Shown here one piece after another: positions 55,636-64,000 of a DNA stretch of 64,000 nt (the stretch's first letter is position 1; every line of letters starts with the position of its first letter). Under the pieces are notes generated by a model. That model had not been told where the DNA came from, searched no databases, and was given only the letters and a program-made list of their open reading frames with translations. The stretch comes from Noviherbaspirillum saxi (lineage in GTDB: Bacteria; Pseudomonadota; Gammaproteobacteria; Burkholderiales; Burkholderiaceae_D): NCBI RefSeq assembly GCF_003591035.1, contig NZ_QYUO01000001.1:1736001-1800000 (forward strand). The letters run 5' to 3'. Made by a program: the position numbers and the translations under genes.

Positions 55636-55710
55636 ATGCGCTATACACACCTTACCCAAGACGAACGATACCAGATTCATATTCTCAATAAAGCAGGTCA
55701 TGGAAGCTAA
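55636..55710 (+). pseudogene. IS30-family transposase, N-terminal remnant
   Basis: From ATG 55636 the frame reads MRYTHLTQDERYQIHILNK followed by AGHG, the typical beginning of IS30-family transposases, and then stops at TAA 55708. In another frame just downstream GQSDRTIGRI looks like a degraded continuation. The DDE catalytic part and the element's ends are absent, so this is a small, inactive relic. Confidence 0.75.
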
Positions 55711-56293
55711 TGTTGGGGCAGGTCAGTCCGATCGCACCATCGGACGCATTCAACGGCCGTTTCCAGGTTAAACACCTCTTCAGCTCGCCATCATCGGAGG
55801 CTTGGCTTCGACCGGGACATGCCGTTCAGCCCGCAAGCGCGCGTGAATTTCTCCGACTTGAGGGGGCTTGGTGCCATTGGGCTCCGGTGCGATCGACGCT
55901 CCTAATGGCCGTGTTTTCGGCGAGGCGCGGTCGATTTCTGCCGCCGCTGAATTGATGAAATTTCAATCTTTCCTGCTTCGTTGATTTGTTGCTTGCACCC
56001 CCACCCTCTAATTTTGAGGGGGCGGCGGCCAGCATGATTCGTTACCCTCAGTGCACGTCTCAGAGACCGGCCAGCGAGCAATTATGGTGGCAGCGCTATT
56101 GATCCATTTGCAATGCAGCTGGCATGCCGGTGCTGAGCAACTTGATAACCATGCACACGCGATTCCAGTTAGAGAGATGGCACGAATGGGGAGGCGACAT
56201 GCGGAGTTGAGGAAATGCTTGAGGAAGGATGGCGCATCTGTGCGGCAGCGAATAAAAAATTTGTATAAAGATCAAGACTGAGGAGATTCAAGT

Positions 56294-57961
56294 ATGACCA
56301 ACCCTAAACAAGCCCGATACGGCGGCCTTCGGCGCACCGCGTTCGCCGCTGCGGCGGCTGCTCTGTGCGCGGGCTTCTGCGCCAGTGCCAGCGCGTTCGA
56401 TATCGATACCGGCAATGAAGACATGCAGGTACGGTTCGACAACACCATTCGCTACAACCTGGGCTATCGCACTGAAAAGCAAGACCCCGCCTTGCTGGCG
56501 AACCCGAATTTTGATGACGGTAACCGCAATTTCAAGCAGCACAGCATTGTGAACAACCGCCTGGATTTGCTGAGCGAGTTCGACGTCATCTACAAGAAGA
56601 AATTCGGCGCCCGCGTCAGCGCTTCCTCCTGGTATGACCAAGCCTATTCGGGCAGCTTCGACAATACCAGTCTGGCCACCTCCAACCATCTGGTCAACGG
56701 CGCCCCCGCCTTCGGCTTGAGCCCGTATGCCGACCGCTATTACAACGGCCTGTCCGGCGAATGGCTCGACGCCTTCGTATTCGGCTCGGTGGATCTCGGC
56801 ACCATGCCGCTGACCGTGCGTGCCGGCCGGCATACGGTGTTCTGGGGCGAAGGCTTGGTGAACCCGCTCCACGGTATCAATTACGGCCAGGCACCGTTGG
56901 ACCTGGGCAAGGCCCAAGGCTCGCCGGGCGTCGAGGTCAAGGAATTGTTCCGTCCGCGGACACAGATTTCCGGTCAGTTGCAGGCCACGCCGGAACTGTC
57001 GTTCGCCGGCCAGTATTTCTTCAAGTATGACGAAGCGCGCCTGCCCGAAGGCGGCACCTATTACGGTGCCGCCGACCTGTTGCAGCGCGGCGGCGAATCC
57101 TTGATTCTGGGCCCGGGCATCCGCGCGCTGCACGGCGCCGACATCAAGCCCAAGGACCGCGGCGACTGGGGCCTGGCGACGCGCTGGAGCCCGGAATGGT
57201 TGGACGGCACGCTGGGCTTTTACGTGCGTAACTTCTCCGACATCCTGCCGCAGCAGATCGTGATGGCGGCCGCACCGCGTCAGTACTTCCTGAACTACGC
57301 CGACGATATCGACATGTTCGGCATTAGCCTGGCCAAGCAGATCGCCGGCATCAGCGTCGGCATGGACCTGAACTTCCGCCGGAACATGCCGCTGGCCAGC
57401 GATGGCGCCACCATCACGTCCTTGGCTGCGCTGCCGGCGCAAGGCGAGATCCTCGGCGCGCGCGGCAAGACCTTCCATATGCTGTTGAATGCGATCGGCA
57501 CGGCCCCCGTCACGCCGCTGTGGAATAGCGCGTCGTGGAATGCCGAATTGACCTGGAACCGCCTGCTGTCGGTAAGCAGCGACCCGCTCAATCGCTACAA
57601 GGGCCGGGCCGGCAACACCGCGCTCGACGCGTCCACCAAGGACTTCTTCGGGATTTCGTTCGGCTTCACGCCGACCTGGTTCCAGGTGTTCCCGGGCGCC
57701 GACCTGTCGATGCCGATCAGCTATTCGCGCGGCTTGAACGGCAACTCGGCGGTGGCGTCCGGCGGTAACGAAGATGCCGGCAGCTGGGCGGTCGGCCTGG
57801 GCCTGGACCTGTACAGCAAGTACCGCCTCGACATGAAGTATGTCGACGCCTTCGGCCATTACACGGTCGGCGCGAACGGCGCGGTCGCGGTTCCCAAGGG
57901 CAGCGGGGCGCTCCTGAACGATCGCGGCGCTGTTTTCCTGACATTCAAGACCACATTCTAA
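56294..57961 (+). CDS. DUF1302 family outer-membrane protein
   Basis: The 555-residue protein has a signal peptide (hydrophobic FAAAAAALCAGFCASASA), then a beta-strand-rich body with many aromatic/glycine alternations (TIRYNLGYRTEKQDP, VRAGRHTVFWGEG). It ends with a terminal phenylalanine (TFKTTF), the mark of an outer-membrane barrel. DUF1302 proteins are thought to be porin-like channels associated with hydrophobic substrates. GAGGAG precedes the ATG. It is the first gene of a four-gene block, 17 bases before the DUF1329 gene. Confidence 0.88.
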   Translation: MTNPKQARYGGLRRTAFAAAAAALCAGFCASASAFDIDTGNEDMQVRFDNTIRYNLGYRTEKQDPALLANPNFDDGNRNFKQHSIVNNRLDLLSEFDVIYKKKFGARVSASSWYDQAYSGSFDNTSLATSNHLVNGAPAFGLSPYADRYYNGLSGEWLDAFVFGSVDLGTMPLTVRAGRHTVFWGEGLVNPLHGINYGQAPLDLGKAQGSPGVEVKELFRPRTQISGQLQATPELSFAGQYFFKYDEARLPEGGTYYGAADLLQRGGESLILGPGIRALHGADIKPKDRGDWGLATRWSPEWLDGTLGFYVRNFSDILPQQIVMAAAPRQYFLNYADDIDMFGISLAKQIAGISVGMDLNFRRNMPLASDGATITSLAALPAQGEILGARGKTFHMLLNAIGTAPVTPLWNSASWNAELTWNRLLSVSSDPLNRYKGRAGNTALDASTKDFFGISFGFTPTWFQVFPGADLSMPISYSRGLNGNSAVASGGNEDAGSWAVGLGLDLYSKYRLDMKYVDAFGHYTVGANGAVAVPKGSGALLNDRGAVFLTFKTTF

Positions 57962-57978
57962 AAAAGGAGGCAGACATC

Positions 57979-59331
57979 ATGAAAAAATTAGCAGCAGCAC
58001 TGATCGGCGCGGGCCTGTTGTCCGCGCACATGGGCGCAGTCCATGCGACCGCGACAGCGGACGAAGCGAAGAAGCTCGGCACCACGCTGACGCTCTTCGG
58101 TGCCGAAAAAGCCGGCAACAAGGACGGCACGATTCCGGAATACACCGGCGGCCTCACCACCGCGCCGGCCGGCTTCGACAAGGCCAAAGGCGTGCGTCCC
58201 GATCCGTTCGCCAGCGAAAATCCCTTGTTCTCGATCGACGCGAAGAACATGGACAAGTATGCGGACAAGCTGAGCGAAGGCGCCAAGGCCTTGATGAAGG
58301 CGCATGCGGACTATCGCATCGATGTCTACAAGACGCATCGTAGCGTCGCCTATCCCAAGTCCGTGCTCGACAATACCGTCAAGAACGCGACCCGGGCCAA
58401 AGTGTCCGACGATGGCCTCTCCATGCAGGGCGCGCGCGCCGGCATCCCGTTCCCGATTCCGAAGAACGGCAACGAGGTGATGTTGAATTTCATGGCGCGC
58501 TACCAAGGCTTGGCGTTTGTCCTGCCTAAGTTTTCCGCCTATAACGTCGACAGCAACGGCAAGTTGGTGTTGTCGACCCAAGGTTCTTACATTGTAGAAA
58601 CCCCCTACTACGACGAAGCGAAGGGTAGCGAGACCCTGAGCCGGGTTCGCCCCAACTACACCGCGCCGGCGCGCCGTGCCGGCGAGTCGGCCATGGTGGT
58701 GGACCCGATCGACATTAGTGAGAAAGGGCGGCGCGCCTGGCAGTACCTGCCGGGTCAGCGGCGGGTGCGGGTCGCGCCGGACCTCGCCTACGATACACCC
58801 AATCCAGGTACGTCCGGCATGTCGACCTATGACGACGTGAATCTGTTCAACGGCAAGATGGACCGTTTCGACTTCAAGCTGGTCGGCAAGAAGGAAATGT
58901 ATATCCCGTACAACGCCTATCGCTTCGTCTACAACGACAAGACGGAAGACGTGTTCGGCGCCAAGTTCATCAACCCGGCGACGGTGCGTTGGGAACTGCA
59001 CCGCGTGTGGGTGGTCGAGGCGACGTTGAAGGAAGGCAAGCGCCATGTGTATTCGAAACGCACGTTCTACGTGGACGAGGATAGCTGGAGCATGTCCGCC
59101 GTCGATCAGTACGACGGCCGCGGGCAACTCTGGCGCCCTGGCTTTTCCTACCAGGCCCCAGCCTACGACGTGCCGTCGCAAAACAGCATCGCAACCGGCC
59201 ATTACGACTTGATCTCCGGCACGTACTACGCCAACCTCTGGCCGGGCGCCGGCGGTATCAAATTCGCCGACGCCTTGCTGCCGGATTCCGCATGGACTGG
59301 TGACGCCCTCGCGGGTGCGGGCGTGCGCTAA
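57979..59331 (+). CDS. DUF1329 family exported protein
   Basis: The 450-residue protein has a signal peptide (AAALIGAGLLSAHMGAVHA) and the DUF1329 pattern EYTGGLTTAPAGF, RRAWQYLPGQRRVRVAPDLAYDTPNPGTSGMSTYDD and YIPYNAYRFVYND. The family has a LolB/LppX-like fold and is proposed to carry lipids or hydrophobic molecules in the periplasm. It almost always accompanies DUF1302, as here. AAAAAGGAGG precedes the ATG. Two hairpins follow the gene. Confidence 0.9.
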   Translation: MKKLAAALIGAGLLSAHMGAVHATATADEAKKLGTTLTLFGAEKAGNKDGTIPEYTGGLTTAPAGFDKAKGVRPDPFASENPLFSIDAKNMDKYADKLSEGAKALMKAHADYRIDVYKTHRSVAYPKSVLDNTVKNATRAKVSDDGLSMQGARAGIPFPIPKNGNEVMLNFMARYQGLAFVLPKFSAYNVDSNGKLVLSTQGSYIVETPYYDEAKGSETLSRVRPNYTAPARRAGESAMVVDPIDISEKGRRAWQYLPGQRRVRVAPDLAYDTPNPGTSGMSTYDDVNLFNGKMDRFDFKLVGKKEMYIPYNAYRFVYNDKTEDVFGAKFINPATVRWELHRVWVVEATLKEGKRHVYSKRTFYVDEDSWSMSAVDQYDGRGQLWRPGFSYQAPAYDVPSQNSIATGHYDLISGTYYANLWPGAGGIKFADALLPDSAWTGDALAGAGVR

Positions 59332-59346
59332 AGCGGTGTAGTAAAT

Positions 59347-59383
59347 GTGTGTGCGGTGCCGGAGGGACCCGCATCGCACACAC
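59347..59383 (+). terminator. Hairpin after the DUF1329 gene
   Basis: GTGTGTGCG (59347-59355) pairs with CGCACACAC (59375-59383), starting 16 bases after the stop codon. No T run follows. It may stabilise the upstream mRNA or cause partial termination. Confidence 0.5.
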
Positions 59384-59410
59384 CTATTAATTGATTGCTC
59401 CTGAGGGCAA

Positions 59411-59441
59411 GTGGCCAGGGTGACGTACTCACCTTGGCCAC
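59411..59441 (+). terminator. Second hairpin between the DUF1329 and YCF48 genes
   Basis: GTGGCCAGGGTGA (59411-59423) pairs with TCACCTTGGCCAC (59429-59441) with one G-U pair and a 5-base loop. With the hairpin just before it, this may lower expression of the downstream genes. Confidence 0.5.
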
Positions 59442-59529
59442 TGATGTTTCGCCTTGCGCCAGGCGCCCCTATGCAGGGCACCCCTCGGCAGCCCCCCGCA
59501 ATTGAATCAATCATGTGATGGAGCGAGAC

Positions 59530-60591
59530 GTGCAGTACAAAGCTTTGTTAATCCCCGTTGTTATGGGGGCCGCCATGATAGCGGCTTCGGCAACGGCGGA
59601 ACCCGTGTTTCAATCGCCGCTGGTGCAGCCGGCGGTCAAAAGTGCGCTCGCGCTGCGCGCGCCGCTCAATGCGCTGGCGATGGCAGGCAAGCGCTTGGTC
59701 ACCGCAGGCCAACGCGGCCATATTCTCTATTCCGAAGACGGCAAGAACTGGACGCAGGCCGAGGTGCCGGTCAGTTCCGACCTGACCGCATTGTCGTTTC
59801 CGAGTCCGCTGCAAGGCTGGGCAGTCGGCCACAAAGGCGTGGTCCTGCACACCATCGACGGCGGCGCCACCTGGGCCAAACAGCTTGACGGCAAACAGGC
59901 GGCCGATCTGCTGGCCAAGTACTACGGCAAATCGGCACATGCGAGTGATGCCGCGGCGGCAAAATTGAAGCAGGATGCCGAAGGGTTTGCCGCGCAAGGC
60001 GCAGACAAGCCCTTCCTCGACGTCTGGTTCGAAGACGACAAGAACGGTTTCGTGGTCGGTGCGTTCAACCTAATCCTGCGCACCGAGGATGGTGGCCAGA
60101 GCTGGACGCCGTGGATGGATCGCGTCGATAACCCGAAAGCGCTGCACCTGTATGCAATCCGCCCGGCCGGCGGCACGGTATTCATCGCCGGCGAACAAGG
60201 CCTGGTGCTCAAATACGACCGCGCGCAGCGGCGCTTCACCGGCGTTGAACTGCCGTATCGCGGCACGCTGTTCGGCGTCACCGGCACGCCCGCCATGGCG
60301 CTGGTGTACGGCTTGCGTGGCAACGCGTACCGCAGCACCGATGGCGGCGCCAACTGGACCAAGGTCGATACCGGGGTGAACGCCGGATTGACCGGCGGCC
60401 TGGTGCGCGCCGACGGGTCGGTGGTGCTGGCCAGCCAGGCCGGCCAGGTATTGGTCAGCACCGATGCGGGCGCCAGCTTCAACCGCGTCAAGGTCGCGAC
60501 CGCCGCGCCGACGTTTTCGGTCGCGGAAGCCGGCAACGGTGCGGTCGCGCTGGCCGGCCTCGGCGGCGTGCGCGTCGAAGCTCTGAAGTGA
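59530..60591 (+). CDS. YCF48-like beta-propeller protein (photosystem II assembly factor-like)
   Basis: The roughly 353-residue exported protein has a signal peptide (IPVVMGAAMIAASATA) and at least five BNR/YCF48-type repeats, for example GHILYSEDGKNWTQ, GVVLHTIDGGATW, LILRTEDGGQSWTPW, AYRSTDGGANWTKV and QVLVSTDAGASFNR, as in a beta-propeller. No photosynthetic role is implied. Proteins of this type sit between DUF1329 and RND genes in many proteobacteria. GTG 59530 has GGAG 8 bases upstream; ATG 59518 is the alternative start. Confidence 0.87.
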   Translation: MQYKALLIPVVMGAAMIAASATAEPVFQSPLVQPAVKSALALRAPLNALAMAGKRLVTAGQRGHILYSEDGKNWTQAEVPVSSDLTALSFPSPLQGWAVGHKGVVLHTIDGGATWAKQLDGKQAADLLAKYYGKSAHASDAAAAKLKQDAEGFAAQGADKPFLDVWFEDDKNGFVVGAFNLILRTEDGGQSWTPWMDRVDNPKALHLYAIRPAGGTVFIAGEQGLVLKYDRAQRRFTGVELPYRGTLFGVTGTPAMALVYGLRGNAYRSTDGGANWTKVDTGVNAGLTGGLVRADGSVVLASQAGQVLVSTDAGASFNRVKVATAAPTFSVAEAGNGAVALAGLGGVRVEALK

Positions 60592-60613
60592 AACGGTTGA
60601 AAGAAAGAATGCA

Positions 60614-63049
60614 ATGGTAACGAACAACATCGACGACATGCCGGCGATCCGCGACTTGAAGGATTTCGACCGCAGCTCCGGCAGCCGCTTCGAACGGCTG
60701 ATCTTCAACAATCGGCTGCTGGTGATCCTCGCCTGCGTGCTGGTGACGCTGGTGCTGGGCTTCCAGGCCACCAAAATCACGCTGAACGCCGCGTTCGAGA
60801 AGACGATTCCGCACAACCAGCCCTACATCAAGAACTTTCTGGCCAACCGGAATGAATTAAAAGGGCTCGGCAACGCGCTGCGCATCGTCGTCGAGAACAA
60901 GAATGGCGACATCTTCGACCCGGCCTATCTGCAGGCGCTGAAACAGATCAACGACGAACTGTTCCTGACGCCCGGCGTCGACCGTGCGAACGTGAAGTCG
61001 CTGTGGATGCCAGTGGTGCGCTGGAACGAGGTCACCGAAGAAGGCTTCTCCGGCGGCCCGGTGATGCCGGATAATTACACCGGCACCCCGCAGAACACCG
61101 AGCAGTTGCGGCAGAACATCGCGCGCGCCCAGCTTCTGGGTAGCCTGGTCGGCAACGACTTCAAGTCCAGCATGATCTTCGTGCCGCTGATGGACAAGGA
61201 TGTGCGCACCGGCGCCGCGCTCGATTACCGTGAGCTGTCGGGCCGCCTGGAAGCCATCCGCGCGAAGTATGCGAACGCGCACGGCGCCGCACTCGAGATC
61301 CGCATCGTCGGCTTCGCCAAAGTGGTGGGCGACCTGCTCGATGGCCTGCAGCAGATGATCATCTATTTCGCGGTGGCGGCCATCATTGCCGCCATCATCA
61401 TCTACTGGTGGACGCGCTGCACGCGCAGCACCGCGCTGGTGCTGATTTGCTCGCTGGTGGCGGTGCTGTGGCAACTGGGGCTGGTCGCGACGCTCGGCTA
61501 TGAACTCGATCCGTATTCGATCCTGGTGCCGTTCCTGGTATTTGCGATCGGCGTGTCGCATGGCGCACAGAAGATGAACGGCATCATGCAAGACGTCGGT
61601 CGTGGTACGCATCGTCTGATCGCGGCGCGTTATACGTTCCGCCGCCTGTTCCTGGCCGGCCTGACCGCGCTGGCGGCCGATGCAGTCGGCTTCGCGGTAC
61701 TGATGCTGATCGACATCCCGGTGATCCAGGACCTGGCGATTACCGCCAGTATCGGCGTCGCCTTGCTGGTGGTCACCAACCTCGTGCTGTTGCCGGTGAT
61801 GCTGTCGTATACCGGCGTCAGCCAGAAAGCGGCGGCGCGTGCGCTGCGCGCCGAACAAGCGAAGCCAAGCGGCCTGTGGCTTCTGCTGGAACGCTGCGCC
61901 GAACGCCGCTGCGCGGTCGCGGTGATCGTGTTCTCGGCGGTCGTGGCGGTCGCGGGCTTCGTGGTCAGCACGCACCTGAAGATCGGCGATCTCGATGCGG
62001 GTGCGTCGGAGTTGCGGCCCCACTCGCGCTACAACCTCGACAACGCCTACATCACCAGCAAGTACGCGCTGTCCAGTGACCAGTTCGCGGTGATCGTAAA
62101 GACCAAGCCGGAAGGCTGCCTTAATTACCAGACTTTGGTGGAAACCGATCGGCTGGGTTGGACGCTGCAACAGATCCCGGGCGTGCAGACGACTATCTCG
62201 CTGCCGGATGCGGTGCGCAAGGTCACCGCCGGCACTTTCGAGGGCAGCAGCAAGTGGCTGACCATCTCGCCGAACCAGGATGTGCTGAACTATGCGGGGC
62301 TTAGCACCAGCACCAGCAATCCCGACTTGGTCAACAACGAATGCTCGGTGATACCGGTGGTCGCGTATCTGTCCGACCACAAGGCGGAAACGCTGGACCG
62401 CGTGGTGAAGGCGGCCGACCAGTTCGCGAAGGAACACAGCACGCCGGAGCGGCAATTCCTGCTCGCGGCCGGCAGCGCCGGCATCGAAGCGGCGACCAAC
62501 ATCGTGGTCAAGCAGGCCAACGTGATGATGCTGCTGTACGTGTATGCGGCGGTGATCCTGCTGTGCTTCATCACCTTCCGTAGCTGGCGTGCCGTGGTGG
62601 TCGCGGTCGTGCCGTTGGTCATCACCTCGATACTATGCGAAGCCTTGATGGTGGCGCTGGGCATGGGTGTGAAGGTCGCGACGCTACCGGTGATCGCCTT
62701 GGGTGTTGGCATCGGCGTCGATTACGCGCTGTATTTGCTGAGTATTCAATTGGCACAGCAACGCGCTGGCGCATCGCTTGCCGATGCGTACCGCCACGCG
62801 CTGCAGTTCACCGGCAAGGTGGTGGCGCTGGTGGGGATCACGTTGGCGGCCGGCGTAATCACCTGGGCCTGGTCGCCGATCAAGTTCCAAGCCGACATGG
62901 GCATCCTGCTGACCTTCATGTTCGTGTGGAATATGTTGGGCGCACTGGTGCTGATTCCGGCGCTGTCGCACTTCCTTCTGGGAAGCGTCGGCGGCGACAA
63001 CGTGGAGAGTCAGCCGGTGCAAGCGGAGCTGGAGGCCCTGCGCGCTTGA
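60614..63049 (+). CDS. RND superfamily (HAE3/MMPL-type) transporter
   Basis: The 811-residue inner-membrane protein has one N-terminal helix (about 33-52), a large periplasmic loop and five helices (about 240-400). A sixth helix opens the second half, followed by a second loop and five C-terminal helices (about 635-795). The motif GVGIGVDYALYLL and its counterpart VFAIGVSHGAQKMNG are RND family D/H signatures. Members export or move hydrophobic molecules with proton motive force. It starts 22 bases after the YCF48 gene. The substrate is not known; lipids, fatty-acid derivatives or xenobiotics are possible. Confidence 0.9.
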   Translation: MVTNNIDDMPAIRDLKDFDRSSGSRFERLIFNNRLLVILACVLVTLVLGFQATKITLNAAFEKTIPHNQPYIKNFLANRNELKGLGNALRIVVENKNGDIFDPAYLQALKQINDELFLTPGVDRANVKSLWMPVVRWNEVTEEGFSGGPVMPDNYTGTPQNTEQLRQNIARAQLLGSLVGNDFKSSMIFVPLMDKDVRTGAALDYRELSGRLEAIRAKYANAHGAALEIRIVGFAKVVGDLLDGLQQMIIYFAVAAIIAAIIIYWWTRCTRSTALVLICSLVAVLWQLGLVATLGYELDPYSILVPFLVFAIGVSHGAQKMNGIMQDVGRGTHRLIAARYTFRRLFLAGLTALAADAVGFAVLMLIDIPVIQDLAITASIGVALLVVTNLVLLPVMLSYTGVSQKAAARALRAEQAKPSGLWLLLERCAERRCAVAVIVFSAVVAVAGFVVSTHLKIGDLDAGASELRPHSRYNLDNAYITSKYALSSDQFAVIVKTKPEGCLNYQTLVETDRLGWTLQQIPGVQTTISLPDAVRKVTAGTFEGSSKWLTISPNQDVLNYAGLSTSTSNPDLVNNECSVIPVVAYLSDHKAETLDRVVKAADQFAKEHSTPERQFLLAAGSAGIEAATNIVVKQANVMMLLYVYAAVILLCFITFRSWRAVVVAVVPLVITSILCEALMVALGMGVKVATLPVIALGVGIGVDYALYLLSIQLAQQRAGASLADAYRHALQFTGKVVALVGITLAAGVITWAWSPIKFQADMGILLTFMFVWNMLGALVLIPALSHFLLGSVGGDNVESQPVQAELEALRA

Positions 63050-63155
63050 GAACACGTACGACGCATCATTCAGTATTCCAACGCCCGCCGGCGCTGCCGG
63101 CGGCAGCGTGCTGTAACAAAAAGCAAAACGGGCAGCCAATAGGGAGGAGAACAGA

Positions 63156-64000
63156 ATGAAACTGGCAAAACTGAAAATCGGACAACGACTGACTATCGGT
63201 TTCGGGATGGCGATCGCGGTGATGGTGGTCGTGATCCTGTATGGCGCGGCCAAGCTAATGAACATCAATCAGAGCGTCGAGGTCATGGTCAAGGACCGCT
63301 ATCCGCAAACGGCATTGGCCAATAGCATCAAGTCCGACTTGTTCGATGTTGTGCAAACCATGCGCGACATTCTGTTCGCGACCGACCGGGACGAAATCAA
63401 AAATTACGTTACCGGGATCGAGCAGTCGATGGCGTTCGTCGAAAAGAGCACCGGCGAACTCAACCAGAAGCCGTCCGTGTCACCCGAGGAAGAGGATCTC
63501 AAGAAGGGCCTGAAGGACGGGGAGGACAAGTTCAAGGCGGAACTGGAGTGCTTCAAGCAACTGGTCAAGGCCGGGGACCGCGACCAGGCAAAGGACATTC
63601 TGTACACCACCGTGCAGACGGCACAGGTCGCCTATTTCCAGACCTTGAACCAGGTGATTGCGATACATGCCGATGCGATGGTCAACAGCAGCCGCGCCGC
63701 GATCGACGACGCCAAGCGCGCGGTCGTCGTGATGCTGGCGCTGGCCGGCGGTGCCTGCATGTTGGCGGTCATGATCGGCCTGTTCGTCACGCGCAGCATC
63801 ACGCGGCCGCTGAGCCAGGCGGTCGAGCTCGCCAAGCGCGTGGCGGAGGGCGATCTGACGGCCACCATCGACGTCAAGAGCCAGGACGAAACCGGCATGC
63901 TGGTGCAGTCGCTCAAACACATGAATGATAGCCTGGGCCGCATCGTCGCCGAGGTGCGCACCGGCATCAATGCGATCAGCACCGCGTCCTCCGAAATTGC
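63156..64000 (+). CDS. Methyl-accepting chemotaxis protein, 3' end outside the window
   Basis: The frame from ATG 63156 (after GGGAGGAG) stays open to the window end, giving at least 281 residues. It has a cytoplasmic N-terminus with MKLAKLKIGQRLTIGFG and a first membrane helix (about 15-35). A periplasmic four-helix-bundle sensor domain (about 36-190) follows, then a second helix (about 191-212). A HAMP domain (RSITRPLSQAVELAKRVAEGDL) leads into the start of the signalling domain. The methylation and CheA/CheW-binding regions would lie beyond 64000. It is 106 bases after the RND gene on the same strand and might sense a compound handled by that system. Confidence 0.9.
   Translation, partial: MKLAKLKIGQRLTIGFGMAIAVMVVVILYGAAKLMNINQSVEVMVKDRYPQTALANSIKSDLFDVVQTMRDILFATDRDEIKNYVTGIEQSMAFVEKSTGELNQKPSVSPEEEDLKKGLKDGEDKFKAELECFKQLVKAGDRDQAKDILYTTVQTAQVAYFQTLNQVIAIHADAMVNSSRAAIDDAKRAVVVMLALAGGACMLAVMIGLFVTRSITRPLSQAVELAKRVAEGDLTATIDVKSQDETGMLVQSLKHMNDSLGRIVAEVRTGINAISTASSEI

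Larger units (their letters stand above)
55440..56293. other. Decayed intergenic region between galU and the DUF1302 cluster
   Basis: This 854-base stretch contains a tandem duplication (55581-55612), an IS30-type transposase remnant (55636-55710) and otherwise unrecognised sequence. A GTG-initiated frame of 76 codons (56051-56281) ends 12 bases before the DUF1302 gene but has no clear ribosome-binding site or family. The promoter of the downstream cluster should be near its 3' end, where TATAAA occurs around 56265. Confidence 0.5.

Noticed and set aside
56051..56281. 76-codon frame ending 12 bases before the DUF1302 gene
   Set aside because: It starts with GTG without a ribosome-binding site and sits in decayed DNA next to an IS30 relic.
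56288..57859. Leftward open frame of 523 codons opposite the DUF1302 gene
   Set aside because: The forward strand has a signal peptide, barrel pattern and C-terminal Phe; the reverse frame is repetitive and Ala/Arg/Gln-rich without a family.
60857..62455. Leftward open frame of 532 codons opposite the RND gene
   Set aside because: It is very rich in His, Arg and Gln, as expected for the complement of a membrane-protein gene.

Overview
The window looks like a chromosomal segment of a betaproteobacterium, most likely Burkholderiales and perhaps Oxalobacteraceae. This is inferred from GC-rich coding with G/C-ending codons, betaproteobacterial-style proteins (FadB-like enzyme, OpgGH, TamAB, DUF1302/DUF1329) and gene order, not from a marker gene. 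I saw no rRNA, tRNA or CRISPR array. Mobile DNA is limited to a decayed IS30-type transposase start and one MITE-like palindrome.

Layout. 1-1370: 3' part of a beta-oxidation multifunctional enzyme and its terminator. 1437-7519: a perfect 16-bp palindrome and a cobalamin riboswitch lead into a five-gene valine catabolism operon (mmsA, acyl-CoA dehydrogenase, enoyl-CoA hydratase, 3-hydroxyisobutyryl-CoA hydrolase, mmsB). 7579-10953: divergent metR/metE with paired MetR-type boxes. 11227-13310: divergent ferredoxin-NADP reductase and serA. 13353-17903: leftward prkA-yeaH-spoVR stress operon. 18417-21639: PRPP synthetase-like protein, Lon-type AAA ATPase, BamE-like envelope protein and a small secreted protein. 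21719-28673: PhaC-like hydrolase and the tamA-tamB envelope pair. 29114-32021: a lone receiver protein, a palindromic element, and divergent selD/mnmH (selenium for tRNA 2-selenouridine). 32271-37186: CNNM/CorC-type protein, BI-1/YccA membrane protein and an FtsH-like AAA protease. 37473-42815: a 47-residue membrane protein, a TIGR03032-family protein and a 1281-residue FG-GAP/RTX protein. 42971-49538: PAS-GGDEF-EAL protein and opgG-opgH for periplasmic glucans. 49774-53778: small hypotheticals, an orphan IorA-type [2Fe-2S] subunit, tartrate/malate dehydrogenase and FMN-dependent 2-hydroxyacid dehydrogenase. 53913-55439: Ala/Pro-rich periplasmic protein and galU. 55440-56293: decayed DNA with the IS30 remnant. 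56294-63049: DUF1302-DUF1329-YCF48-RND cluster, followed by the 5' part of a chemotaxis receptor cut by the window end.

How the genes fit together. The valine operon takes isobutyryl-CoA to propionyl-CoA, whose further use often depends on the B12 enzyme methylmalonyl-CoA mutase, so a B12 riboswitch at the head of this operon is the most unusual regulatory arrangement here. SelD makes selenophosphate and MnmH uses it on tRNA. OpgG/OpgH, TamA/TamB, GalU, the BamE-like protein, BI-1 and the FtsH-like protease form a cell-envelope theme. The DUF1302-DUF1329-YCF48-RND block has the components of an envelope-spanning system for hydrophobic compounds; its substrate is unknown.
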